Source: Haloplasma contractile SSD-17B
Lineage (GTDB): Bacteria > Bacillota_I > Bacilli_A > Haloplasmatales > Haloplasmataceae
NCBI RefSeq assembly: GCF_000215935.2
Contig: NZ_AFNU02000008.1
Coordinates: 1 to 64,000, forward strand
Length of the DNA: 64,000 bases
Direction: 5' to 3'
Of the stretch, positions 16,194 to 25,172 are shown one piece after another. The number at the start of each line of letters is the position of its first letter. Within the stretch, counting starts at the first letter, position 1. A program made the translations under genes and the position numbers. Below the pieces are notes generated by a model, which was not told the DNA's origin, ran no database searches, and was given only the letters and a program-made list of their open reading frames with translations.

Positions 16194-17767
16194 TTGAATT
16201 AAGTTATGAATCGAATGATTTTGACGGGGTCAGTATTACGAATGTGATTCAGCTATCACCAAATGGAATAGTAAAACAACATTATAAAGTCTGTGCACAT
16301 AAAGAAGTCAAGGGCCTAAAAATCCTCCAAGGTGTTAATCATGTCATGAGTAACGGCTTTCTTCCTTACGACCATCAAATAATAGAAATGAAACACTATG
16401 AGCTCTATGGTATTTCACATTATAATTTTGAGAAGTTATCAGAAAACTGGCTATTCTCTACTAGTAAGGATACTACTAAGGCATTAACATGGCCAAAAGA
16501 CTATAAACCGATTTATAAAGATTTCTGTATTAATTTTGAACACAATATCGGGACGGTTATGCCAGAAGACATTAAAGAGACTAAACCGATTATGGTTGCT
16601 TTGAACACATTCACAAATTGGCGAGAATTTAGAAATTATGCCACAGGACAGAAGCATTCTAAATATATAAACGAGGTTGATGACATTGAGGTAACTGTAA
16701 ATAATACAAATCCGTTTACGAATCATGAGTTGAGTGTAATAATAAAAGAACATAAACAGCACAACCTTAAGGGAGAGTTTAGTCTTCATACAAACGAGTC
16801 AGTCGAGCAAGTAAAAAAGAAATTAATAGAGGAAGATGGAAAGAAAGAAACTGTATTGAATATGACACTTCCTAAAAACTTTATAAATGATGTATTTACA
16901 ATCTCTTTAGACTTACCTGCTAAACACACACAAAAGAAACAAATGGTGTTTAAAACAACGAATCAATCTATATCAACTACAAAAATTAAAGATGGTAAAC
17001 AGGATGTCCTCATTGCAGATAATGGCTTAATGACAATTAAATCATGCCCTAGCTTCTCACCAGCACTATTCTCACTGAACTATAAAAATAGAGAATGGTT
17101 AGACACCTCCTATCCTACGCCTAAACCTAAATCATGGTTTAATCCTTATGTCGGTGGGATTATGAGTAGCCCAGAGGAATTACAATTAAGAACCATTTTG
17201 CAAGAAGATATTAAAGGTAGATTTGTAACAAAAGTCGACTCTAAAGGAAATGAATGGCAAGGTATAAAAACGGAGTTTTCGGTTACTGGTAACGATGAGT
17301 TCAGGGGGTTAATAATTCATGAGTACTATTTAATGCTCCCTGGGGTACCAGTTTTATGCCATACAGCGAAAGTTGCGAATTATTCTGGAAAATTGTTCAG
17401 TAAGGATTATTTCGAGGCAGCATCCTTCTTTACTATAACGGGGGATGATTATGTCATCGCTCGTGACAAACAGGGTGAAAAGCAATACTATAAGGTAGGG
17501 AGCCAGGCGGTTGATTTCTTTACACAAGGCTCAATATTATTTGGAAATGAAAACCGTGAAGAGCATATTCAAGTGGTCTCGAATAAGTTTCTAAAGTCGA
17601 ACATAATGATGATTAATCCAAATGATAATGCTTGCTATAATTCAGAACCGCTGACAATACCTAATGGAGACTCTCTCTTTACTGCACCAGTATTTTATCT
17701 ATTTACAGAATCATTTATAGAGGAAGATTATATGAAAGATTTAGTATCAATTAATTTTAATGTTTAG
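16187..17767 (+). CDS. Uncharacterised beta-rich protein (C-terminal continuation of the preceding ORF)
   Basis: 526 residues from ATG 16187, overlapping the preceding ORF by 7 bases. There is no signal peptide or membrane segment. It is beta-rich; the C-terminal half (about 280-520) has a pattern reminiscent of the galactose mutarotase-like or carbohydrate-recognition superfold, but this is only impression. Joined to the end of the upstream ORF it reads smoothly (NRNAMVIELSYESNDFDGVS), which supports an ancestral single protein. An AGGA six bases before the ATG could allow reinitiation. Function unknown. It is followed by the terminator at 17782-17832. Confidence 0.65.
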   Translation: MVIELSYESNDFDGVSITNVIQLSPNGIVKQHYKVCAHKEVKGLKILQGVNHVMSNGFLPYDHQIIEMKHYELYGISHYNFEKLSENWLFSTSKDTTKALTWPKDYKPIYKDFCINFEHNIGTVMPEDIKETKPIMVALNTFTNWREFRNYATGQKHSKYINEVDDIEVTVNNTNPFTNHELSVIIKEHKQHNLKGEFSLHTNESVEQVKKKLIEEDGKKETVLNMTLPKNFINDVFTISLDLPAKHTQKKQMVFKTTNQSISTTKIKDGKQDVLIADNGLMTIKSCPSFSPALFSLNYKNREWLDTSYPTPKPKSWFNPYVGGIMSSPEELQLRTILQEDIKGRFVTKVDSKGNEWQGIKTEFSVTGNDEFRGLIIHEYYLMLPGVPVLCHTAKVANYSGKLFSKDYFEAASFFTITGDDYVIARDKQGEKQYYKVGSQAVDFFTQGSILFGNENREEHIQVVSNKFLKSNIMMINPNDNACYNSEPLTIPNGDSLFTAPVFYLFTESFIEEDYMKDLVSINFNV

Positions 17768-17781
17768 TTAGTAAAACATGG

Positions 17782-17832
17782 AAAAAGACTGTTTCACTAT
17801 AGCTTAATCTAGCTATTGAAACAGTCTTTTTA
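17782..17832. terminator. Bidirectional terminator between convergent genes
   Basis: AAAAAGACTGTTTCA and TGAAACAGTCTTTTT form a perfect 15-bp stem, A-rich on the left and T-rich on the right, serving the + strand gene and the NSS symporter on the - strand. Confidence 0.85.
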
Positions 17833-19194
17833 TTATTTTCCTATGATTGTTAGTAGTAATTCATAATAAGAATTAAGCATGATGAGACCAACGAAAGCGG
17901 GTACGATATATTGAATTAGAATACTCCAGATACCCTTTAGTCTAAAGGTGACTCCAGATGATTCAATTTCTTCAATTGCTTGATCCGTTCCTAGTACATG
18001 TCCAACAAATATAGAAAGTAAGAAACCACCAGTAGGGAGTAGTACGTTTGATGTAAACTGATCATAAACATCAAAGATATTAATACTACCTATTACAGCG
18101 AATGATTTCCATGCTTCTGTTGGGCCAATTGATAAGGCAGCAGGGATTCCTAATAACATGATGACAATAGCAAGAACAATCGTCGTGGGTAAACGTCTAG
18201 TATTTTTTTCATCAATAAAGTACGATACTGGAATTTCTAACATCGATATTGAGGACGTTAGTGCTGCGAAAAATACTAAGAAGAAAAAGATTACACTAAA
18301 TAAGTAACCAAATGGCATTGAAGCGAAAACAGCTGGCAGAGTTATGAACATAAGTCCTGGTCCACCTGTTGGCTCAAACCCAAAAGCAAATACGGCTGGT
18401 AACGTAGCTAGACCTGCAAGCAGTGCGATTCCCGTATCAATGGATGGAATAATGATCGATGATGATAGTAAGTCATCATCTTTATCTAAATAACTTCCAT
18501 AAGTTACTAGTGTTCCGATTCCAATACTAAGTGAGAAGAAGACTTGACCAAGCGCGTTCATTATAACATCTAGATTTATTTTAGATACATCAAATGCAAA
18601 TAAAAACTTAACACCTTCAAAACTACCAGGTAATGTTAAATTTCGTATCGCGATGATAACGATCATGATAAACAATGCAGGCATCATTATTTTGGATACT
18701 TTTTCAATCCCAGCAGATATGCCACGTAATACAATTACAGTTGTTAAAACCATAAAAAATCCCTGATACATAATAAGTTCTAATGGCGAATTTAACAACT
18801 CGGAAAATTTAAGTCCTAATACATCAGGGTTTGTTGTCGTAAAAGCATTCAGTAATGCTTCTTTTAAGTAGTACAGAACCCATCCACCTACAGCTGAATA
18901 AAATGCAAGTAAGAAGAAACTTCCTATAACACCGAGCGCTCCCACAAATGAAAATCGTTGATCAACACTTTGGTATGCTCCAAATACTGACTTCTTTGTT
19001 TTTCGTCCGAGTGTTAGTGCAGCTAACATTAACGGAATACCAATTAGAATCAAGAAGATAAAATAGAGTAGTACAAACGCACTTCCTCCATTTGAACCTG
19101 CTTCATATGGAAATTTCCACAGATTACCTAACCCGACTGCTGAACCAGCAGCAGCTAGTATAAATCCAAGTTTTGATGACCACTTATCTCTCAT
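17833..19194 (-). CDS. Sodium-dependent transporter, neurotransmitter:sodium symporter (NSS/SNF) family
   Basis: 453 residues with about eleven hydrophobic segments. The start of segment 1, AAAGSAVGLGNLWKFPY (about 14-30), is the signature of the NSS family and includes residues of the sodium and substrate sites. The bacterial members (such as LeuT, MhsT and TnaT) import amino acids with sodium. The start at 19194 is chosen because GGAGG lies 5 bases upstream; the ATG 12 bases earlier forms part of that ribosome binding site. Amino-acid specificity cannot be read from sequence, but tryptophanase further along could use an imported amino acid. Confidence 0.92.
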   Translation of the reverse strand: MRDKWSSKLGFILAAAGSAVGLGNLWKFPYEAGSNGGSAFVLLYFIFLILIGIPLMLAALTLGRKTKKSVFGAYQSVDQRFSFVGALGVIGSFFLLAFYSAVGGWVLYYLKEALLNAFTTTNPDVLGLKFSELLNSPLELIMYQGFFMVLTTVIVLRGISAGIEKVSKIMMPALFIMIVIIAIRNLTLPGSFEGVKFLFAFDVSKINLDVIMNALGQVFFSLSIGIGTLVTYGSYLDKDDDLLSSSIIIPSIDTGIALLAGLATLPAVFAFGFEPTGGPGLMFITLPAVFASMPFGYLFSVIFFFLVFFAALTSSISMLEIPVSYFIDEKNTRRLPTTIVLAIVIMLLGIPAALSIGPTEAWKSFAVIGSINIFDVYDQFTSNVLLPTGGFLLSIFVGHVLGTDQAIEEIESSGVTFRLKGIWSILIQYIVPAFVGLIMLNSYYELLLTIIGK

Positions 19195-19430
19195 ATATAC
19201 CTCCATGTATAGTTATGTGTCTAATTATGTAGAAAATTAAATTCATTATAGGTCGTATTCTTCAATAAGTCAACAATTTACTGTAGTAAAGTAAATGATA
19301 ACGTTTTCTCAAAGGGTGAGTTATAACAGTTTTTAGTATTTGTAAAATAGGTGTGCCTACTAATAAACTTACTCTATATATAATAAGTGACAGTACAAAA
19401 TTGATTAGAATATGTTCGAGTAAGCAAAAC

Positions 19431-19525
19431 AAATGACAGTCATTTTGATCTGTACTATAATAGTAAATGTAGGAAACAGACATAAGAAATGTAATCAATT
19501 GTAAAAAAGAGTAGCTACTTTTTTA
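19431..19525 (+). promoter_or_regulatory. Promoter with palindromic operator and possible short transcript
   Basis: AAATGACAGTCATTT (19431-19445) is a perfect 7-1-7 inverted repeat. It contains a -35-like ATGACA (19433-19438) with a 17-base spacer to TATAAT (19456-19461). The arrangement is the same as at 19648-19676. No ORF follows. A palindrome AGTAGCTACT flanked by A6 and T6 at about 19504-19525 could end a transcript of about 60 bases, but the loop would be small. Confidence 0.4.
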
Positions 19526-19647
19526 ATGAATTACTTCCTAAAGCACATGGCATGACATACAGTAATCGATGTTGTATAATGGCAAACAAAGGAAGAGCAT
19601 TTCTGATTTTATGATCCTGACCGGTCGATCCATAAAAAGCAAATTAA

Positions 19648-19676
19648 ATGACAATCATTATCAATTGAAGTATAAT
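19648..19676 (+). promoter_or_regulatory. Fur-like box overlapping the sodA promoter
   Basis: TGACAATCATTATCA (19649-19663) differs at one position from the 7-1-7 Fur consensus TGATAATNATTATCA. It covers the -35 (ATGACA, 19648-19653) and spacer of a promoter whose TATAAT is at 19671-19676. A Fur-family repressor (Fur, PerR or similar) is the natural candidate. About 150 bases of leader separate it from sodA. Confidence 0.6.
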
Positions 19677-19825
19677 GGAAAATGAAGGAAGTAATAAAAA
19701 CCAAAAAGGTATAAACCTTCAAAATACAAAATCAAATTGAATATGAATAATGACAATTAGATACTCATTTACAACTCGTAAATGATTTAATTAACTAAAA
19801 CCAAAACATATTAGGAGGAAATTTT

Positions 19826-20446
19826 ATGTCATTCTTTAACTTACCAGATTTACCTTATGAATATGATGCGTTAGAACCAAATATTGATGCTAAAACAGTG
19901 GAGATCCATTACGATCGTCACCATAGAGGATATACAAACAAATTAAACACAGCTTTAGAAGATTACAAAGAGTTTGCAGAAGGAAAGTCAATTGAGGATA
20001 TCTTAGGAAACGTAGATGCAATACCTGAAGCCATTCGTCAGAAAGTAATTAACGTAGGTGGAGGATATTTAAACCATATATTATATTGGAACCAATTCTC
20101 TAAAGACGGTGGAGGCAAGCCAACAGGAGACTTACTAGAAGCAATTAATAAATCCTTTGGATCATTTGATTCATTTAAAGAAGAGTTAAACAATGCAGCT
20201 AAGACTGTATTTGGATCTGGATGGGCATTCGTAGTCGTTAATGGCAATAATGAATTAGAAATTGTTAAAAAAGCGAACCAAAACTCACCAATTTCAGATG
20301 GTGTAACACCTATTATTGGAATTGACGTTTGGGAACATGCTTATTACCTAAATTACCAAAACAAGCGTCCTGATTACATTGAGGCAGTTTGGAACATCTT
20401 TAACTGGAATGAAATTACACGTTTATACAACGAAGCAATTAAATAA
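19826..20446 (+). CDS. sodA: Superoxide dismutase (Mn/Fe family)
   Basis: 206 residues, full family length. The sequence begins FNLPDLPYEYDALEPNID and contains HYDRHHRGY (first metal histidine), YLNHILYW (second), and GIDVWEHAYYL (metal Asp and His). ANQNSPI matches the Mn-type N-Q-D-S-P element, with the glutamine near the metal in the Mn-type position, so manganese or cambialistic use is likely. It converts superoxide to oxygen and hydrogen peroxide in the cytoplasm. It stands alone between a Fur-like promoter and a terminator at 20463. An AGGAGG lies 7-8 bases upstream of the ATG. Confidence 0.96.
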   Translation: MSFFNLPDLPYEYDALEPNIDAKTVEIHYDRHHRGYTNKLNTALEDYKEFAEGKSIEDILGNVDAIPEAIRQKVINVGGGYLNHILYWNQFSKDGGGKPTGDLLEAINKSFGSFDSFKEELNNAAKTVFGSGWAFVVVNGNNELEIVKKANQNSPISDGVTPIIGIDVWEHAYYLNYQNKRPDYIEAVWNIFNWNEITRLYNEAIK

Positions 20447-20462
20447 TTTAGACTTATATAAG

Positions 20463-20490
20463 CTGACCGATTTTCGGTCAGTTTTTTTTG
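20463..20490 (+). terminator. Rho-independent terminator after sodA
   Basis: CTGACCGA (20463-20470) pairs with TCGGTCAG (20474-20481), then a run of T. Confidence 0.9.
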
Positions 20491-20580
20491 TCTTAAAAGT
20501 CTATTAAAAATAATACCATAAATTAGTACGTTTATAGATTGGACCAAACTAAAAGAATATATAGTAAGGAGTTGATTTAA

Positions 20581-20973
20581 ATGAAACATATTTTTTTTGA
20601 AATGGAATCCAATCATTCGTTTGATGAAGCAGTTGAGAATGTTACGAACCAATTGGCAGAACGAGGCTTCAGTGTATTGTGGAAACTAAATATGAAAGAT
20701 AAATTACAAGATAAAGGATATGACTTTGAAAAGAACTTCATGATTCTAGAAGTATGTAATCCGTCACAAGCAAATGAAGTTTTATCACGCCATATCACAG
20801 TAGGTTATTTCCTTCCATGCAAAATCGTGGTATATGAAGAGGATGCGGCAGTAAAAGTTGGTTTTGCTGATCCGAAACAATTAATTGGAATGTTAGGCTA
20901 TAAGGATTTAAAGGAAATTGCTGAAGAAGTAACGGATGTCATGGAGAAGTCTGTAAGAGCATCGGTAGAGTAA
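20581..20973 (+). CDS. DUF302 family protein
   Basis: 130 residues, no signal peptide. The pattern F-D-E-A-V-E-N-V-T-N-Q-L-A-E-R-G-F-S-V-L, then C-N-P-S-Q-A-N-E-V-L and F-L-P-C-K-I-V-V-Y-E, matches the DUF302 family (about 120-130 residues, dimeric alpha/beta fold of unknown function). The Cys in F-L-P-C is common in the family. It has its own terminator (20996-21044) and lies behind sodA; family members are often near redox or metal genes but no role is proven. Confidence 0.85.
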   Translation: MKHIFFEMESNHSFDEAVENVTNQLAERGFSVLWKLNMKDKLQDKGYDFEKNFMILEVCNPSQANEVLSRHITVGYFLPCKIVVYEEDAAVKVGFADPKQLIGMLGYKDLKEIAEEVTDVMEKSVRASVE

Positions 20974-20995
20974 GTTAACATTATAACTAAATCAG

Positions 20996-21044
20996 AAAAA
21001 GTATATCTCGTCCTTAATATACACAAGGGTTATATACTTTTTTT
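20996..21044 (+). terminator. Rho-independent terminator after the DUF302 gene
   Basis: AAAAAGTATAT pairs with ATATACTTTTT across a loop of about 25 bases. Confidence 0.7.
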
Positions 21045-21153
21045 AGTATTTAAAATAGAATTATTTATAAAAAAATAACTAAATCCTTTAATAAACGTTG
21101 TGATTAATAATATATATTAATATAGGGGTAATTTAGAGAAAGGGAGTAGAAGG

Positions 21154-22905
21154 GTGATTACAAAAAATGTGTTAAAAGAGTTAATTCTTGTAGCATCAAA
21201 ACAAATGAAACCAGATTTAATCTTAAGAAATGGTAGAATAGTAGATGTTTTTAACTTAACAATAATTAGAGGAGATGTAGCGATTCATAAAGGGTATTTT
21301 GTAGGGATTGGAGAGTATGAAGGAGATCACGTTATAGATATTAAAGGAAAATATATGTGTCCATCCTTTATTGACTCACACGTCCACGTAGAATCATCAA
21401 TGGTTACACCTTACGAATTTATAAAGGTGTTACTTAAGAACGGTGTTACTTCCGTAGTATCAGACCCTCATGAGATTGCAAGTGTAGTAGGAACAGTTGG
21501 CTTAGATTATATGCTTCATGAAACAAAGAACTTACCATTTGATTACCACCTCATGCTGCCATCATCTGTCATGTCGACTAAGTTTGAATCAAGTGGTGCA
21601 GTGCTCGGTGTAAATGACTTAGCACCCTATATGAATTATGATCGAGTATTGGGACTAGGAGAGGAGATGTATTATAAAAAGGTAGTTAATTTAGATGAAG
21701 ACCTGCTAGATAAGATCATACTAACTCTTAGCCATAATAAAGTGGTGGATGGACATGCAGCTGGATTCAATGAAACGGCAATCAATACATATTTGAGTGC
21801 TCAAATTACAACAGACCATGAAACGGTATCAGCAAAAGGAGCTATTACAAGGCTTGATAGAGGTATGTACTTACAAATCCGTCAAGGCACAGGGTCAAAA
21901 GATTTAAAATCCATACTACCTGTAATCAATCGTTCAAACTTATGGCGGAGTATGTTTTGTACAGACGATAAGCATCTAGAAGATTTAGTGCAAAACGGTA
22001 GTGTTAATCATAGTGTTAAAATAGCAATACACGAAGGAATGCCTGCAATAATGGCAATAGGTCTTGCTACTATAACAGCTTCGGAGTGTTATGGACTTAA
22101 AAATAGAGGAGCCATTGCACCGGGTTATCAGGCTGATTTTTTATTGTTAGACGATTTAGAACAACTCGATATTACTCATGTGTATAAAAGTGGTAATCTT
22201 ATAGTTAAACATGGAGAACTTATTTCTTACCCTAGACCTAAAGAACATAAAGCATTTAAGCACTATAATAAAATTATAAATACATTCGATATGAAAGAAA
22301 TAGATAAAAGAGATTTAAAGTTAGAAATTAGAGAGGACTGTAGGGCCAACATTATAGAAGTGATACCAAATAGCCTATATACAAGATGGTTAATTGAAGA
22401 AGTCAAGGTAATGAATGGACAATTTGTTCCTTCGGTTAAAGAAGATCACTTGAAAATAGCGGTCATTAATCGATATGGTAAGAAGGAAGAAATAGGAGTA
22501 GGTATCATAAAAGGGTTTAAAATCAAGGAGGGAGCTATTGGAACATCAATTTCCCATGATGCACACAATGTTCTTATAGTCGGGACCAATGACTTGGATA
22601 TGATCGTAGCTGCTAACAAGATTAAAGATATGCAAGGTGGTCTAGTAGCTGTAAATGATGGAAAAGTACTTGAATCATTACCATTAAGAGTAGCGGGACT
22701 AATGTCAGATCAATCTTATCAAGAAGTGTACAAAGAATTAGTTAATATTCAAAAAATAGTAAGACATGAGTTAGGCTTTAGTGGTAATTTTTCAGCATTT
22801 TTAACATTATCGTTTATGAGTCTACCTGTTATACCAGAAATCAAAATCACAACTAAGGGATTAGTTAATGTTAATGAACAGAAATTAATTCCGATATGTG
22901 ACTAG
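21154..22905 (+). CDS. ade: Adenine deaminase
   Basis: 583 residues, amidohydrolase superfamily. DSHVHVESSMVTPYEF (about residues 74-89) has the H-x-H metal motif and the following adenine deaminase signature. SDPHEIASVVGTVG, DGHAAG and CTDDKH supply the other metal and catalytic residues. The enzyme turns adenine into hypoxanthine plus ammonia, feeding purine salvage with the nearby nucleoside phosphorylase. The start is a GTG with AAAGGGAG 6-7 bases upstream. I see no purine-riboswitch core in the 180 bases before it. Confidence 0.95.
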   Translation: MITKNVLKELILVASKQMKPDLILRNGRIVDVFNLTIIRGDVAIHKGYFVGIGEYEGDHVIDIKGKYMCPSFIDSHVHVESSMVTPYEFIKVLLKNGVTSVVSDPHEIASVVGTVGLDYMLHETKNLPFDYHLMLPSSVMSTKFESSGAVLGVNDLAPYMNYDRVLGLGEEMYYKKVVNLDEDLLDKIILTLSHNKVVDGHAAGFNETAINTYLSAQITTDHETVSAKGAITRLDRGMYLQIRQGTGSKDLKSILPVINRSNLWRSMFCTDDKHLEDLVQNGSVNHSVKIAIHEGMPAIMAIGLATITASECYGLKNRGAIAPGYQADFLLLDDLEQLDITHVYKSGNLIVKHGELISYPRPKEHKAFKHYNKIINTFDMKEIDKRDLKLEIREDCRANIIEVIPNSLYTRWLIEEVKVMNGQFVPSVKEDHLKIAVINRYGKKEEIGVGIIKGFKIKEGAIGTSISHDAHNVLIVGTNDLDMIVAANKIKDMQGGLVAVNDGKVLESLPLRVAGLMSDQSYQEVYKELVNIQKIVRHELGFSGNFSAFLTLSFMSLPVIPEIKITTKGLVNVNEQKLIPICD

Positions 22906-22936
22906 ACGACAATAACTTATACTTATATAGTAAAAA

Positions 22937-22987
22937 AGAGCCACCTTAAATAATCAACTCGATCTTTTGATTATTTAAGGTGGCTCT
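22937..22987. terminator. Long perfect hairpin terminator between convergent genes
   Basis: A 20-bp perfect stem (22937-22956 with 22968-22987) is formed by AGAGCCACCTTAAATAATCA and its complement. The T-tract is on the minus strand, so it mainly stops transcription coming from the phosphorylase side. Confidence 0.85.
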
Positions 22988-22991
22988 AGTG

Positions 22992-23572
22992 TTATAATTG
23001 TGCAATTATTTCTTTAAGTAATGTAAATAATTCATTTTGCTGATTTTTTACAACGTTTAGAATTTCTGTTTTTTCAATCATTCCTTTAGATCATTCTGCT
23101 TTATTTGTAAACAAGACTATAGATAAAACGTTCATACCTCCGTGACTAAAACGATAGCCCAAGGTACAAGCGCAGAGAAAACTGCATCAGCACCGAGTTG
23201 CTTAAGTGCCGAAATCTCAGTAGGTGTTTCAAATGATGGACCGGTTAACCAAGTAAGAATGCCCTCATTCATTGGAATGTCATTATTATAGGCAACGATT
23301 TTAACTCTATCCATTAAGTTCTCATTATATAAATCATTTAGGTCTAACAAACTTGGTCTAATCGTAAGTTCTTTATGTTGATTTTCCAGGAAATAAGATG
23401 GAAAAAATGGAATACTAGAAGCCGGAATGATCCTCTTTTGCTCTAAAAAATCAAAATTAATAACTGTTTCCATTCCTAGGATAATACCAATTGTAGGGAC
23501 TAAATTTGTTTTACTCCGTATATAATCACGCGCATAAATGACTTTATAATAATAGTGCATAGATGCATCCAT
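22992..23572 (-). pseudogene. Decayed tandem copy of purine nucleoside phosphorylase
   Basis: The open part (23132-23572, 146 codons) reads like the intact enzyme upstream but lacks about 90 residues from the middle. It passes from NLVPTIGIILG and IPFFPSYF straight to DLNDLYNENL and GPSFETPTEISALKQLGADAVF. The G-S-G-L-G phosphate loop is G-M-E-T-V. Beyond the stop, another frame with an in-frame TGA restores the C-terminus (FTNKAE, then VKNQQNELFTLLKEIIAQL, ending at 22992). Internal deletion, frameshift and stop make function very unlikely. It lies 9 bases after the intact gene, so it probably arose by tandem duplication. Confidence 0.8.
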
Positions 23573-23581
23573 ATAATCTTT

Positions 23582-24406
23582 TTAGTCTATAGAATCAATA
23601 ATGCCTTTTACTAGTGAAATAAATTTAGAACGAACATTACCGGCTGTTATAATTACTTCTTCGTGAGTTAATGGCTGATCGAGTATTCCTGCAGCCATAT
23701 TCGTTAAACAGGAAATACCTAAGACTTTTATACCAGCATGTGTTGCCACAATTGCCTCAGGAACCGTTGACATACCGACGGCATCTCCACCTAATGTGCG
23801 AATCATTCGAATTTCTGCTGGTGTTTCATAAGCAGGTCCACTCCACCATGTGTAAACACCTTCTCTTAACGTTAATTCTTGCCCGTTTGCTACATCACGA
23901 GCTAAGTTACGCATGTCTTTATTATATACCGTTGATAAGTCTATGAATCTAGGTCCTAGATCATCATCATTTTTTCCTATGAGTGGATTTGTACTGACTA
24001 AATTTAAATGATCTGTAATAAGCATTAAGTCACCAGGTTCAAATGACTCATTTACAGCACCACATGAATTGGTAATGATTAATTTTTCTACTCCTAATGC
24101 CTTCATGACACGAACAGGGAAAGTGACTTGATCTAACGAATAGCCTTCATAGTAATGGAAGCGCCCTTTCATGGCAATCACTGTTTTTTCATTTAAGTCT
24201 CCAATTACGAGTTCATTTGCATGTCCTACAGCTTCTGAACTTGCAAAGTTAGGAATATCTGAATAGGGGATGACTATGGCATTTTGTATCTCATTTGCTA
24301 ATTCACCAAGACCTGAACCTAAAATTAGGCCAAGTGTCGGTTTAGCACCACTTATTTTTGATTGAAGAAATTCTTTTGTTTGATTAATTGCTTCTATTTT
24401 ATGCAT
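23582..24406 (-). CDS. punA: Purine nucleoside phosphorylase (trimeric, PNP family 2)
   Basis: 274 residues, the usual size. GLILGSGLGELA (~27-38) is the phosphate loop. KGRFHYYEGY, NSCGAVNESF and GPAYETPAEIRMIRTLGGD with V-G-M-S-T-V-P-E form the purine and ribose pocket of the trimeric family. It splits inosine and guanosine with phosphate to the free base and ribose-1-phosphate, and with adenine deaminase across the convergent terminator it forms a purine-salvage neighbourhood. The start has GGAGG upstream (minus strand). A degraded second copy follows in the same orientation. Confidence 0.95.
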   Translation of the reverse strand: MHKIEAINQTKEFLQSKISGAKPTLGLILGSGLGELANEIQNAIVIPYSDIPNFASSEAVGHANELVIGDLNEKTVIAMKGRFHYYEGYSLDQVTFPVRVMKALGVEKLIITNSCGAVNESFEPGDLMLITDHLNLVSTNPLIGKNDDDLGPRFIDLSTVYNKDMRNLARDVANGQELTLREGVYTWWSGPAYETPAEIRMIRTLGGDAVGMSTVPEAIVATHAGIKVLGISCLTNMAAGILDQPLTHEEVIITAGNVRSKFISLVKGIIDSID

Positions 24407-24540
24407 GCTTTACCTCCGAAGTTAATCATAATAGTGTTCAGTCATATTATGGCACATTCTGTGATTTATAACAAATAGAAAAAGAATTTAAAACAGATTA
24501 TAATAATTGTTTTAAACTCTCTCAAATATCTGGCTATAAT

Positions 24541-25020
24541 TTATTGTGTTAAAAGGACTTCAATGAATTTTTTAATCTTATCAGGTGGGGTTGTTGGCGC
24601 AAACCGTTTAACAACTTCTCCATTTTTATCAACTAAGAATTTTGTAAAGTTCCATTTAACACGTCCACCTAATACGCCTTTTTTACGGGATTTTAAATAG
24701 TTATACAACGGATGAGTATTTTCTCCATTTACATCGACTTTATTCAAGATTTTAAACGTAACATTATAATTTATAGAACAAAACTGTTTAATATCTTCAT
24801 TTGTACCTGGTTCTTGGTTCATGAACTGATTACAAGGAAATGCAAGAATTTCAAGTCCTTTTGTGTGATAGGATTCATACAATGATTGTAATCCTTCATA
24901 TTGTGGAGTAAACCCACATTTACTTGCTGTATTTACAATAAGCACAACTTTTCCTTTGTATTCATCAAGTGAAACCTCATTGTGATCAATGGTTGTAACG
25001 TTATAATCATAGATTGACAT
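24541..25020 (-). CDS. Glutathione peroxidase family protein (thiol peroxidase)
   Basis: 159 residues. NTASKCGFTPQY contains the peroxidatic cysteine (cysteine, not selenocysteine), FPCNQF the glutamine and resolving-type cysteine, and VKWNFTKFL the tryptophan and asparagine of the catalytic tetrad. Bacterial members usually use thioredoxin and reduce hydroperoxides in the cytoplasm. ATG 25020 is chosen over the one 6 bases earlier because AAAGGA is 9 bases upstream of it. It sits alone between the phosphorylase and tryptophanase genes. Confidence 0.94.
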   Translation of the reverse strand: MSIYDYNVTTIDHNEVSLDEYKGKVVLIVNTASKCGFTPQYEGLQSLYESYHTKGLEILAFPCNQFMNQEPGTNEDIKQFCSINYNVTFKILNKVDVNGENTHPLYNYLKSRKKGVLGGRVKWNFTKFLVDKNGEVVKRFAPTTPPDKIKKFIEVLLTQ

Positions 25021-25172
25021 CGTCATCAGTCCTTTATCGTTAGTTTATTTAAGAATACCATGTTTTCTAATAAATGTAAATTTAGACGATTGATCAAGGT
25101 CTATTGTTGATATAAAAGTAAAGACACGGTAAAAATTAGATTTTACCATGTCTTGTTATTCAGGTGTCTAAT

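Larger units (their letters stand above)
19195..19825. other. Intergenic region between the symporter and sodA
   Basis: 631 bases without a convincing gene. It holds the two related promoter/operator units at 19431-19461 and 19648-19676. Small inverted repeats lie in the sodA leader (AAGGTATAAACCTT near 19710 and ATTTACaactcGTAAAT near 19770). The sodA ribosome binding site AGGAGG is at about 19812. Confidence 0.5.

Noticed and set aside
19262-19498. Minus-strand ORF of 78 codons upstream of sodA
   Set aside because: No ribosome binding site, composition follows the AT-rich background, and it overlaps a promoter/operator unit on the other strand.
20974-21153. Possible purine riboswitch before adenine deaminase
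   Set aside because: The conserved purine-aptamer core and its three-stem layout are not seen; only a terminator of the preceding gene is present.
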